Source of the DNA: Rugalucina vietnamica
Lineage: Eukaryota > Mollusca > Bivalvia > Lucinida > Lucinidae
Length of the DNA: 64,000 nt
Reading direction: 5' to 3'
Assembly (NCBI GenBank): GCA_964017185.1
Contig: OZ024870.1
Coordinates: 54,872,312 to 54,936,311 of the forward strand
The notes under the pieces are model-generated. The model did no database searches, was not told where the DNA came from, and was given only the letters and a program-made list of their open reading frames with translations. This document shows, in pieces, positions 45,581 to 57,972 of this stretch. The number at the start of each line of letters is the position of its first letter. Within the stretch, counting starts at the first letter, position 1. A program made the translations under genes and the position numbers.

Positions 45581-47094
45581 CAAATATTGGTTATATTTAA
45601 TACATATTTCTCTATATTTCATCACTTGCTATATAATAAAAAAATGATATTTGTTCGTTGCAGGAAAAAATATGTTTTAGACGGTTTCGATCAGCCAAAC
45701 ATGGAACTAAAAGCGTTTGCTAGAGCCATCAATTCCAATTTAGTAAGGGTCCTGGATAATTAATGCAATGCATTTGAAAGGCTCATACCACAAACATGCC
45801 TTTGTTCTCGTATTGTTTGTCAGCCTATGTCTTGATGGTCTCGCTGTTTTATGTTTGATATCATAAAATTCTCAGTGGAGTATTATCCTAGCATCTTAAA
45901 ATTACATTTTGGGCTGACTAATGGTGTGCCCAAATCTGATTTAGAATCTACAATCAATGCGCTGTAAACTATTATCATCCTTCCCATTGGTACGAAGAAA
46001 ATCGTACTGAAAATTCTTAATATTTTCTTCCGAACTAAATCGTACTGAAAATTCTTAATAATTTCTTCCGAACTAATTTGTGGTGTGTAGAACAATCGTC
46101 GCAAATTGTTCGCTCTACTCGAGCTGACAAATGAAATATGTGAGGCCAACTATGGCATCACAGTATCGATACAGTTTTCAAAATTAGGCACGTAAGCATT
46201 GGCATCTATTTCTGTAGCATTACTTGCATGACATCACTAACCAATACAACTAGGCTTAATCTTGACCTTAATTTAGTTCATGTATTGGCCCATTATACGC
46301 TAAAAATTCGTATTCTCTGCTGATTCGTCCTCTAACTTTAAAGACCGAATTTAGTCTTGTAAAGGCAAGCGTCATCTAACCTTACATCGAATGGGTCGCC
46401 CTTCTGTTGAATGACAATGAGAATTTACAGGATGCCCCCGAGTTTATCACAATAACCTAATTTGCAACTTTATTTCACTCATTTTTGCAAGCTTGTGGAT
46501 CGGAAGGTTTCAACTATACATTAGAGTTATAGCAGATTCATGGTCGGATTATATTTGTCCTCGCCTTGCTCCAGAACCTGACGCATGTCCGTGGAATGTA
46601 CAATACTGCTATCCTTGCTCCAGTACTGATAAGCTCTATTTCATTAGTTTCTGACACAAAATTTGCTGTGCCTAAAATATGTATACACGTATTCAAAATT
46701 TGTTTTTACTGGACATACATGTTGCAAAAATCATACTCATTAGATGTAAGCCTCTGCACAAATGTAAAATGCTCGTCCTCTGTGACCCACACATGTAATA
46801 TAACGATCACGTGATATTAAAAATCTTACAAAGCAAGCTGACACCACAGCAAACGAATTTAAAAAAAAATAATGATAAAAACATTTATTATTTACTGCTA
46901 TGAAACAAACGAAAAAGACAATCTCATTTGTATTTTATAGTTGACAAAATAAGGATGATCATTGTGACAAGACACCTGCCTACATGGTTTATTACATACG
47001 ATTTTCGTTATATTTTATATAAGAACTAGAACATGAAATAAAGATAAAACTGAGATCCTTTAAGAGCAGTGAGCATTTTAATGAGAAAGGGGAT

Positions 47095-47138
47095 TGGCCA
47101 TACCGCGGTTTCGGCTACTTAAGCCTCTTCAGTGACCC
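47095..47138 (-). ncRNA. Type I hammerhead ribozyme, second family, unit a
   Basis: Minus strand: helix I GGGTCA against TGGCCA (ends in one mismatch); core CTGAAGA; helix II GGCT/AGCC with loop TAAGT; core GAAA; helix III CCGCGG; cleavage triplet GTA. CTGAAGA fits the CUGANGA consensus. Confidence 0.82.
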
Positions 47139-47446
47139 TATGCAGCCGAAGAGAATTACTGTAATTCAGGGTAGTGGATACAAATCTAGTAGTAAATACA
47201 AATGGGGCCAGATATCTAAAACGTTGGTTATAAAATGAATCTAAACCGATAATAATTTTCTGATTTCTCAGAATACCCTCGCTGATCTCAAAGGACCAAA
47301 AGGAAAATATAATCTGCACTATGGACCTTCTACGGGGTGACTTTTTACGGCCGCCACACGTAACAACACTATCTGCAGTAATAGGAAATAAAGATAAAAC
47401 TGAGATCTTTTAGCAGTGCAGTGAGCATATCAATGAGAAAGGGTAT

Positions 47447-47493
47447 GGGCCATACCGCGGTTTCAGTTACCACCTAAGCCTCTTCAGTGACCC
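47447..47493 (-). ncRNA. Hammerhead ribozyme, second family, unit b (diverged)
   Basis: Helix I GGGTCA/TGGCCC, CTGAAGA, GAAA and CCGCGG are intact. Helix II (GGCTTAGGTGGTAACT) has an enlarged loop and one broken pair, so activity is doubtful. Confidence 0.72.
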
Positions 47494-48512
47494 TATAGAT
47501 TCGGCAACATGGAGCCAAAGAGGATTACTGTAATTTTGCATCTTTCAACAGGGTAGTAGATACAAAGACTAGTAGCAAATCCAAACTCTGAAAGGTACGA
47601 AAAGAAAGTCAAGGGGTCGATACAATTAAAGCTAAACTCCCAGCCTATGCACCAGGAGGGGCTAACGGTCAACATAATATTCACAAAATAACAACACGCC
47701 TAACAGTCAAAACGATATGACCTACTCTTTCCCAGCGATGTAGTCATCTGGCTAGCATCAAACAAAACACAGTTGACTAGCACAACGGAGAGGCATACAG
47801 AATAAATAAACTTCACGGATTAATTCATAAGTGCATGTACTTTGCTTACCACACAAACTGCAGATGTATTAAAAGTTATATGCCCCTATCAAAAAGTTAT
47901 TCAGAAACTCGAAAGTGAATTTTTTTCGGAGACAATTTCAAGAACTCCTGGAACTTTTACTCTGTCGATGCTGGTCACTTCTGCAACAGCCTGCTGACAT
48001 TTTACTCTTACTGAAAAGGGAAGTATCATGTTGTAATTCATCATCATTAACCGCTAATGAACCATTGCACGAAACAAGGGCCAGGAATTTGTCAGACATT
48101 ATATGAATGAGCCACGTGCAGTGAATATGTATTTTCTGTAATTCAGGACCAAATATTAAGACAAATGTACAAATTAAGAAACTTCACCAGCTGCAAGCTT
48201 GAATGGTTGTCATACAATATTATTGGCAAAAGTATATTTGCTGAGGGAATGCGTGGCTATGCAGACTGACCCGCGTTCGCAAAGAAAATATGACAAAAAA
48301 TTCTGCCTGTAATAATGATTTAGTGCTGCAACGGAAATATAAGAAGCAGGAAGTCTCATATGGCTGAAGAGAGATTGGTCTTTGAAAATGATGAAGCATC
48401 ATTTTGTAAAAACGACAAGAAAATGACACGGAAGTAGACATCATAATTCCAAGAAGGAAGTGTATCATCTAATATTTTTCTCGTGATTACGTAAAATTTG
48501 CATCTGACCATA

Positions 48513-48556
48513 TGAGCCGCTGCACCAGAAAACCATCAATATGCATATAGGAATGG
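48513..48556. mobile_element. Palindromic MITE family A, end fragment
   Basis: ATGAGCCGCTGCACCAGAAA, ACCATCAATATGCATATAGG only. Confidence 0.45.
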
Positions 48557-49149
48557 AACCCAAAGGCCATAACGCCTATTCGCCGCTCACTAAACTTAGA
48601 GTCATTTCTTTCCTCATGATGTCACTGAAGACCCTGGTAATTTCGTAGGACTATAATGGCGAACCCGAGAACCCCAGCCCGCTCGATTTGGAAGTAAAAA
48701 ATTATTGCATGCTGTGCCATTTCCTGATCATTGTCTACTATGACCTTCTTACAGCAAGGACCGAAAACATTGCTTTTAAAACGACACCATCCTTCACAAT
48801 CTTTAAGGGCTTTATTGATAGAGGATACTTATGGGAAAATTCTTAATGTTTCAAAACAGGTTGGATTTTGGTTCAAGTACACGTGGCAGGAGAACTTTGA
48901 TTAAATGTACTGAATCAAATTGAAGAAAATTATGTAATTGTCTAGGAACGTTAAAATATGTGGGAAATTCATCAAATGCGGAATTTCTTAGAATTTATAG
49001 AACTGGAAACGGCATCAATGGAATTAGTGAAGTGTAAATAAGTGTTGATTCAAAATTTGTAAACGTGAAGTAATACGCAATCTCTCGACAAAGAATCATA
49101 CAGACTTACATTTTCAACAAAGGATGTGTCAATCTCATTTTCAAAAAGT

Positions 49150-49705
49150 AAAAGAAGGCAACCATCAGGAAATGACGCAATCAGAAAGAAATTCTCACTC
49201 CAAAAACCGAGGTGGGAAGAAACCAAACTAATGATCAGGTACTAATATTAGAAAACATGAGCGGCTATTTTCCCAAAAGGTAGTCACTCAGTCACCTTAA
49301 CTTAAAATATGAAACCATACATAAGGTGCTGACAGCAAAAAAATCAACACCAAGACATAAAACTAAAAGAATTGCCACAGACGTAGATCAGTAATATAAA
49401 ATCACTGGCGGGCAGGCGCCTAACCTCACCCTCAGCTTCTGTAGTGGTTCACATCTAGTTAGTTGCTCTGTCCTCTTAATGAATCTCTAACTAGTCAACG
49501 AACCATCAAGGACAAACAGATAAATCACGAAAACCACCATGATGAATCAAAAACGAGAACTCACAGATTCAGTAAGCTGTCCGACGATGGAGATCCCTGG
49601 GCGCAAAATAACTTACACTGAAATTCCAGTGCAAACGTTAAACACCAGTTGAACCCCGGTGGGCCAAGCAACAGACAAGAAGGTCCGGCCCCAACTAAAC
49701 TCGAT
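49150..49705 (-). mobile_element. PLE-type 3' end fragment
   Basis: Minus-strand, diverged 3' region from AGGTGGGAAGAAACC through the GGCCCCAAC segment that borders the RT stop in other copies. The equivalent point of block copy I (about 27900) lacks it. No coding potential. Confidence 0.5.
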
Positions 49706-49889
49706 ATTTCATGGCAAGCCACTAGGATAAATGATGGATAATTTTATGCTGTTATAACTACTATGTTCAAATTTCTGGCCATATGCATTTAATTTATGAT
49801 ACAATAATTGGTTTATGTAAGTTATTTGTAATGTACTTCTCACCTGTCGAATGAATCTGTAGAGAGAAAAAATCTCATCCCCGTTTTAT

Positions 49890-49955
49890 TCTCGGCTCAT
49901 AAGTGTCTTATATGATATGCAAGTACCCGGCGTCCGTCAGTCCGTCAACATTTTT
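49890..49955 (+). repeat. Eroded left-end fragment of the tandem-core element
   Basis: CTCGGCTCATAAGTGTCTTA, ATATGCAAGTACCCGGCGTC and CGTCAGTCCGTC correspond to 28000-28075. It is ancestral to the block duplication, since both copies have it at the same point. Confidence 0.45.
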
Positions 49956-50844
49956 AAACGACTTCTCATCCCTGACTCAGCATATACGTGTACGTACCTC
50001 AAAGAGGTATTTATAAGCATAAAGTAAATACTTTCGTTTCTACAAGAGACGCTCATATTACGTAATGGGACTGGTAGAAATTAATCATATCAAAAAATTT
50101 CACGAGAATCAACTAAGAAAAAAGGCTGTTATATAAGCTTATAAATTCTGGTTGTGTGAATCAAAATGAGGCTGTGAGGATATGACGTCATATGTAACTC
50201 AAAATTAAAAGAATCCGTGCAAATTAGCTTACGAAAGTGGACAATATGATTTCCATTCATTCACTGAAATGAAATGAGCTGGTTCATTTTTTGTCGAGTC
50301 TGCAAAATTAGCCAAATAGTGTAAAGTAGTTGTTTTCTTCATTTATGGTCCCGTGACTGGCTCCACAATAGTCTCTATAAAACGTAAACATTGCCAATGC
50401 TCTTTCAATTTATAGCAACACTGATTTTCATAAAATAGAGGCTAAATGTTAGTCTTGCCAGCTACCCTCTTCTGTAACAAAAACAAAATCTTTTAGCCTT
50501 TGAGCTTATTGGTGTACAGTCAGTCATGCATTGCAAATGTTACAGCTGCACTGTCTCTTACACCATAGCCCTTATATGCCATTACCGAACCGCGCCATCG
50601 TCGCTCCTGGCATTTCTAGAAGGTTCTTGAAGCTGTTTTATCTAAAATTAGCGAGCCAACCTTCCATTTCAATTTACGTACATGCGTCTCCCGACGTAAA
50701 AAAGCAAACTTCATATCACATGAATAATTTAAATAAAAACCGTACCCCTATGGTGTGATAGTGTAAAATTGTATCATTGAAAATGAAAATTGATTCTTTA
50801 CAGATTCAACAGAGGAGACAGAGAGCGGATTATTCTATTCTCAG

Positions 50845-51788
50845 AAGATTTTAAATTTTATCGTAGACACTATGAATTGATTTCCAAATATAATGTTGGG
50901 TTAAAGACACTTTTAAGTGAGGGCCTTTCGGAACCTGAATTTTATGGTGACTTGGTTTACAAATTAAAGAAACTTAAAGGAATAAATGATTTTTCTCTTC
51001 AGTTCGGAAAAATCATATCACGTTACAGACGTATAGGTTATAACTTGAATGTTATGCGACAGTCTGCATGCTTAGTTTTTAACCCAATCATGGTTGATAA
51101 CTATGCTGCCTTCTTTAATTGCACGCCGGTGGGTCGGGCGTCAGACTCTATGATGGCCCCGACTTAAAGCTATTCATTTTAGTTGGTTGGGGCCGGAGCT
51201 TCTTGTCTGTTGCTTGGCCCACCGGGGTCCAACTGGTGTTTTTCTTTTGCTCCGGAGTTAGTAGGTTATTCGGCGCCCAGGGATCTCCATCGTCGGGCAG
51301 CTTACTCAATCTGTGAGTCCTGGTTTTTGATTCATCAGGATGTTTATCATGATTTATTTGTTTGTTCTTGATGATTCATTGACTAGTTAGAGATTCACCA
51401 CGAGGACCGAAGAACTAACTAAATGTTGTGAACCACTGCAGAAGCTGAGGGTGAGGTTAGGTACCTGTAAAACCGGTTTAAGCCCGCCAGTAACTTTGTG
51501 TTACTGATCGTTCCAAGTCGATACTTCTGTAGTGGTTCTTTTTGTTTTATGTCTTGGTGTTTAAAATTTTTTGTGCTGTTGGCGCCTTATGTATGTTTTC
51601 ATATTTTTAGTTAAGTTAAGGTAACTGAGTGGCCACCTATTGGGAAAATAGCTGCTCATTCGGCTTACGATATGTTTCATGGTATAAGTACCTGATTGTT
51701 AGTTTGGTTTTTTCCCACCTCGGTTTTTGGAGTGGGAATCTTTTTCTGATTGCGCCTTTTCCTGATCTTTGCCTACTTGTACCTTTTA
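50845..51788 (+). mobile_element. PLE-type retroelement, 5'-truncated, with RT C-terminus
   Basis: RT codons run from about 50850 to the stop at 51165-51167 (YRRHYELISKYNVGLKTLL through GRASDSMMAPT), followed by the family's 3' region ending TTGTACCTTTT. The related block at 31500-31580 lacks this insertion: its CTTTAATAAACTGTCTGGG joins sequence found on either side here. A short duplicated TTTTA at the junctions fits target-primed insertion. It is a 5'-truncated dead copy. Confidence 0.72.
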
Positions 51789-52167
51789 ATAAACTGTCTG
51801 GGCTATATTTCCAGCTGCTTAAGTCTATTTGATTTCAATGTCATAGTTATTGTGTACATGAAGATACATTTTGCAACAAGAAATCGATTTGAGACACGTG
51901 TGTCGGAAAGCATGATTAATTTCTGAGAAACATTGTATAACATGTTATTACATGTATGATTAGGTTTATTTGAATTCGCAGTGCAGCACGTGCCATTGTG
52001 TAATTTCTATTTTAGTTTGCCTAACGGTGCATGAAAATTCGGAACATACATGTAGCGAAGATCAGTAATAGCACGTTTGTCTAAAGAACTCTCAGTAAAA
52101 GGAAAAACAAAATAGATGCATACTTAAATCCATTGCTAATATTTCAGTGGAGCATGTTTTTCAACAA

Positions 52168-52990
52168 AAGATAAAAGATATCAGGAACTTGTACAATCCA
52201 AACCAAAGTCCCTAGAATCTCAGGTGTGAGACAACCGAAAAGACACAAGTAGATACTGATACAAAGAGAACTTGGGCAACAGGGAGCAGCTATTTTTCTA
52301 ATAATGGATACTCTGTGAACTTATATAGACTCTTATATTATATGAAGTGGCACATAAAAGGCGCAAACAACACAAGACACCGACACCAAAACGTTATACA
52401 AATAGAACCACAAAAGAAAGCACAGCAAACGACATCAAAATAATAGAACCAGAAAAGAAACACGGCATTGGAACGGCCAGTAATACAGAATTACCGGGAT
52501 CTCAACCTCGCCCTCAGCTTCTGCAGTGGTTCAACCTTTTTCAGTTGAATAACGCTGAATCTCTAACTAATCAATGACATTTCATGATCAAAATCTTTGA
52601 TAATGATCGCCATGGTAAGTAAAAATAACGAGGACGGGAATGTGCGTCCTTGTAAGTCAAATAACACCATTGACATTGGAGCAAAAGAATACTAGCTGAA
52701 CCACGGTGGACTGAACAACAGACAGGAATGTACTTCAGTTTTAACTTTGCACTTAATCGAATAGACCAGGATTTTCTCAGAGTAATAATATCGCGAGATT
52801 GACGAGAATATAATCACAATATCGAGATATTTTGTCGATTGATCGCTGACACTATCGACAGCATGATAAAGTACCGTGACTTCGTTAGCCATAGTTGGAT
52901 AATTCTCTGTTATTTTCGGTGAAGTATTGCGAACAATCAGACAGCACGTGAGTAGCGTCATGCAGCAAAAACAAGTTTTGTATAAGCAGA
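52168..52990. repeat. Duplicated segment (partner 38560-39340)
   Basis: Same anchors as 38560-39340, including CAGGAACTTGTACAATCC and the diverged PLE-type 3' stretch (52260-52750). No convincing gene. Confidence 0.6.
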
Positions 52991-54436
52991 AAACGAATAA
53001 GAAGAAAATTACTTTCCGTTATTAAGTGTAATGAGCGCTAGGTGTCGCTTTGATAGCGGAAAGGCGGGAAAGTCTTTGGCTACACGTGCCAGTTAAGGTG
53101 TAAAATCACTTCAGCTTTGGACAGTCGGTCGTACAGATCGATTTATTTTATTTTTTCATGACAAATTTTGAAGTATTGCTGTGTTTGACGGACTGGGGAC
53201 TCATTATTATAGGGAAGGTTTTATGTCATCAGCATAGACATGATTTTTTGCAAAGGGACATATATATTTAAGATGCTGCAGAGGAATTTTGTAGAGCTTG
53301 AAAAGATCTTGCATCATAAAGATTATTTTGTTTTAGGAAACAATTAGCTTTTTGATGAAACATGTTTATTATGTTTATAATATGTTTAATATGTCTTAAT
53401 TCAGTCGTCTGTCCGACGTCAGTGCTCAAGGCAATTTAATATATGCAATTTTGAAATTGATATATTTGTTAGTTATTTTTGATGCTGCGTATGAAATGGT
53501 AGAAAAATGATTTGCCTTAAATGTGGTATGATCTAGATTTCAATTGTGCACTCGTTTTACGGATTTTTACCCCCCCCCCCCCCTCCCCCGAAGTAAGTGT
53601 CCGGTTTCTTTTGTCGGTCAGTATATCTAGAAAATAGTTTGTACAAGTAATTGATATAAACTTACGAGGGGGCGGAGCCCCCGAGTAGTTTATATCAATT
53701 ACGAGTACAAACATTTTCTAAATAATTTGTATCATGGTCCAAACAGGATCAAGTGTTTTAATATTCAAAATTTTGATGAGTCACGTGATGTTGTTTTAAT
53801 GGGTCTCTGTAATCATGAATGACAGATTTAGATGCCGTAACCTAGTTTCCACATTCATTGCTGATAAGCTTTTTTGACTCTCAATCTTTACTCTGTATCC
53901 TATGCAGGGCAAAAGAAAATAAACAACCAGAAATAAAATATCAAAATATACTAAAAGATGGCCAGAACAGACAAAATATAGAAAAGCTTCTCCAAAATAA
54001 CTCCTTTACAATTTTTACTCTATAGATTGCAAGTGTTCAACACTGTATGTTTTGTTTTACATACAGCTGTATGTACTGGCTCTAAATATTAGTAGCTGTG
54101 GCACACGCTGGTTCCTAGCACCCCAATAGAGTCTGCTTTACAAACTTGAAAAAATCATTGTTTGAGACAACAGGTGTCTGGGATATATATCAAAACTGAC
54201 ATGATCGTGCTCTTACTACCCCGTGCAGTGTATGGTAGTAAGAGCATGGCCTACATTTTAGACAAAGCATAAGTGAGTGGAAATTTTAAGCTCCGCCTTC
54301 TTACTAAGACACTCTGGTTATCTAGCATTTGTGGTTGATTCAAATATTTCATACGCAACATCAAAGGGAAAACTCTAGACCATGATACAATTCTCTCTGT
54401 GATTGAATGGAAAACATATTCTTCACACCTATCTTT
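52991..54436. other. No gene seen apart from the hairpin
   Basis: AT-rich with a poly-C run at 53571 and the hairpin at 53626. Longest ORF 65 residues. Confidence 0.5.
53626..53723. repeat. Hairpin with GGGGGCGGAGCCCCC centre
   Basis: Arms TTTGTACAAGTAATTGATAT and ATATCAATTACGAGTACAAA flank CGAGGGGGCGGAGCCCCCGAG. Preceded by a poly-C tract at 53571-53588. Confidence 0.65.
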
Positions 54437-55124
54437 TAGCAACCTTGTGACTTATCCTGGTTTGACAGCGTTTTGTTTGAGGTGTAGATCTGAACGGCAT
54501 TCGAAACTAAGTGCCGTTCATTCGAAACTAAGCAAGAACAAATTACTATATAATCTTAACTCATCAGCAAAAAGCATGTGCCTTTATGTCAGCATGGCGT
54601 TTCAGATAGACGAGTTGGAAGGTTACCCACACATGGAGCATAGCACAACGAGCCCGAGAAATGTCACGGTCTAATGCAATGATTACGCGAAGCCCTTGAT
54701 GCTGTCTCAGTAGAAGATTCATATACCCATATACCAAGCTGCTGTTGTGCGGTCGACAAAGATCACCACAATCCGCACTTTGATCACATATATATATTCC
54801 CTGGAATTGGCTCATTCAGATAATCTCCGATCTTTTGATTTATAGAACAATTTTCATCTTATCTACATGACGTATTACGTAATCTGAAAATTAAGCTGTG
54901 CTAAAATTCTACTTTAAATCCTTTTCGTGACTAAAATAGTCTAATTAAGTGATAAAGTTGGTGTAACAATAATCTAGAGCTCAATTAAGCATCATCTGAG
55001 AAATGAACATTATGCCAAGATGTCTGTAATTCCTCCATAAATTGTCTCCGTGTCAAATGTCAAGAAGCGACAAAACGAATAATTCAATGAGTATGTCTCC
55101 TGAACGTTTTTTGAACTATACATA

Positions 55125-56065
55125 CACTACTAAAAGTTTGATAAGGATCACTTTTTCAGTATTATTCCAGGGGACCTATAACAAATATATTTTCACAATT
55201 CTTACAAATATGCGTAGGACATTTTATCCATGTAAAGAAAATTGAAAGTTTGATTAAATTCTCGCTTTTTATTTTTTCAAAACATGGATCCGAACACATG
55301 CACCCCTAAAAATTGCCATAACACAAAGCAAGTGGGTTGTCCTAGGGGGTACACATTTTTTCCTTACACTAATTTCAAGAAACATTTCAGCACGAAAGGG
55401 TTTCTTTGTGTGAAAAGTTTGATATCCAAGTGATAAAATACAGATTTTTAAAAATTCCAAAAATTTGTAATTTTTGGTCAAAAATGCGTTTTTCACCAAA
55501 AAAATCGAAAAATATTTTTTTCGCTCAAAATGTTCTCCTTAGCATTGTGAGTATGAAACTGAAAACCGATTTTGAATACGCACTCTGGTTGGTTCAAAAA
55601 AGAGTTTTTAAAATGTGTTGTCAAATGTTTTACTCACATAATGCAACTTTCCATTAAGAACATGTTCACTCCAATAACAAATGTTTTAAAACGCTGTAAA
55701 ATCTAAACCAATGCCCGTAGCTCAAATCGGTTTTCTGTTCCAAACTTGCAGCTTAAAGGACAACATTTTAAGCCAAAAATTTCGACATTTCGATTATCAA
55801 AACAAATTTTGCAGGTGAATGAACCAGTAAGATGGGGTGAATGACAGAATTGGATAAGGTAGGCAACAGTGATAACTTCAATTTCAGAGGGGTTCTATCG
55901 TTTCTGCAATCTGCGAAAAGTGCTCGCAGGCAATGCGAAAGAAGATTGAAAGTCTGCACAGTGATGTTTCTGCTACATATCTATAGCAAAAGTTTAAGTG
56001 TTAGATCACCAGTATGCCCTGTGAACAAAAATAAAGTTTTGATCCCTATCAAACTTTTAGTAGTA
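55125..56065. mobile_element. Tc1/mariner-like TIR element, 941 bp, no transposase
   Basis: Ends CACTACTAAAAGTTTGATAA and (reverse) TACTACTAAAAGTTTGATAG, about 26 bp of inverted repeat. TA target duplication at 55123-55124 and 56066-56067. The related block at 45017-45030 reads GAACTATACATATATATGAA with no element, exactly the predicted empty site. The interior is AT-rich with only short chance ORFs. Confidence 0.85.
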
Positions 56066-57324
56066 TATATATGAATGGTCGACGCACAATAGGGTCTCAA
56101 ATAGAAAAACTGTTCCTGAAACCTGGTAAAAGGCTGTCTCTTGACAAAGATGATTTAATTTCAATTCAACAATAAATAAAATAAAATAAAATAAAAAAAA
56201 AATAAAAAAACAGCGACGTCATATGACAAATTTCCTTCCGAACTCACTGGTGGAGTGTACAATTATCGTCGCAAACTCGAGCTGATAAATTTGAAATATG
56301 TGAGGTCATTATTGGCACTACTGTATCGATATAGCTTTCAGAAGATTAGGCACCTAAGCATTGGCATCTACTTCTGTAGCATTACTTGCATGACATCACT
56401 ATCCAATACAACTAGGCTTAATCTTGACCTTACTTTAGTTGATGTATTGGCCCATTTATCTTTCACTCTTATAGCAACGCTAAGAAAGTCGAATTCTCTG
56501 CTGATTTCGTCCTCGAATTTAAAGACCGAAGGAGAATATATAGTCTTGTAAAGACAGGCATCTTATAAAGATCGGCATCATCTAACCTTCCATCGATTGG
56601 GTCGCCCTTCTGTTGGATGACAATGAGATCTTAAAGGGTCTGTTGCTCTTTTTTGCAAGCTTGTGGATAGGGTGTGTTAGACCTAAAAAGATTCATTATA
56701 GTTATAGATGATTCTGGGTCGGAGTATCTTCGTCTTCGCCCTTACGCCAGGGCCTGACGCATGTCCGTGCCATGTATAATATTGCTATCCTTCCTGCAGA
56801 ACTGATAAGCTCTATTTCATTAGTTTCTGCCACAAAATTTGCTCTTTGCCTAAAATGTGTACACGAATTCATAATTTGTCTTTACTAGGCGTACAAAATC
56901 ATAAAAATCATACTCATGAAATGTAAGCCTCTGCACAAATGTAAAAAGCTCGTCCTGTGTGATCCAAACACGTGTAATTTAAGATCATTTAAGGATTGTT
57001 TTCGATAACATCCATACATCACGTGATATTAATAACCTCGCGAAGCAAGCTGACACAAGACCAGATGAATTTAAAAAAAAATAATGATATAAATATTAAA
57101 TATTCACCGCTACGCAACAAACGAAAAAGACAATCTCATTTGTATTCTATAGTTGACAAAATAAACATACTCATTGTGACAAGACACCTGCCTACATTGG
57201 TGGTTTATTACACACGATTTTCGTTATATTTTATATAAGAAGTAGAACATGACACTGAAAGGTACGAAAAGAAAGACAAGGGTCGATACAATTAAAGCTA
57301 AACTCAAAGCCTATGCACCAGGAG

Positions 57325-57640
57325 GAGTGAAAAGGTACAAGTAGGCAAAGATCAGGAAAAAGCGCAATCAGTAAAAGATTCCCACTCCAATAACCGAGAT
57401 GGGAAAAAACTAAATTAACAATCAGGTACTCATACCATGAAAACATATTGCAAGCCCGAATGGGCAGCTATTTTCCCAGTAGGTGGCCACTCAGTTACCT
57501 AAGCTTAACTAGAAATATGAAAACATACATAAGGCGCCAACAGCACAAAAAATTTTAAACACCAAGACATAAAACGGAAGAACCACCACAGAAGTATCGC
57601 ATTGGAACGATCAGTAATATAAAATTACTGGCGGGCTTAA
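57325..57640 (-). mobile_element. PLE-type 3' end fragment
   Basis: Minus-strand copy starting at the shared terminus AAAAGGTACAAGTAGGCAAA and ending in the TTACTGGCGGGCTTAA segment. Inserted in block copy III between sequences that are contiguous in copy II (about 47650-47670). Confidence 0.55.
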
Positions 57641-57972
57641 TATTCGCAAAATAACGGCATAATATTCGCAAAATAACGGTACGCCTTACGGTCAAAACGA
57701 TATGACTCTTACCCAGCGAGGCAGCCATCTGACTTGCATCAACTCAAACACAGTTGACTAGCACAGCAGAGAGGCATACAGAATAAATAAACTTGACGGA
57801 TTAGTACAAGTACATTTACTTTGCTTTCCACACAAACAGCAGATATTTTTAGAGTTAGAAGACAAGTGTTCAGAAAGTCGACCAGTGATTAACTTTTCGG
57901 AGACAATTTCAAGAACTTCTGGAACTTACTCTCTGCTGATGCTGATTACTTCTGCAAGAGGCTGCTGACATT

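Larger units (their letters stand above)
47037..47587 (-). mobile_element. Second retrozyme-like family, about 1.5 units of 352 bp
   Basis: Two hammerhead motifs on the - strand, 352 bp apart, lie in direct repeats that begin AATAAAGATAAAACTGAGAT. Block copy III (about 57248) reads GAACATGACACTGAAAGG straight through, so this 550-bp array is an insertion. Between the ribozymes lies the central domain shared with the 374-bp family (- strand GTGTGGCGGCCGTAAAAAGT, then CATAGTGCAGATTATATTTT). Confidence 0.75.
44160..52070. repeat. Block copy II of the triplicated segment
   Basis: Aligns with copy III from CTTATCCTGGTTTGACAGCG (44176) and with copy I from about 46800 to 52070. Specific to this copy: MITE A at 44232, a 930-bp stretch with a hairpin at 45158-45312, the 352-bp retrozyme at 47037 and PLE insertions at 49150 and 50845. 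Confidence 0.75.
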
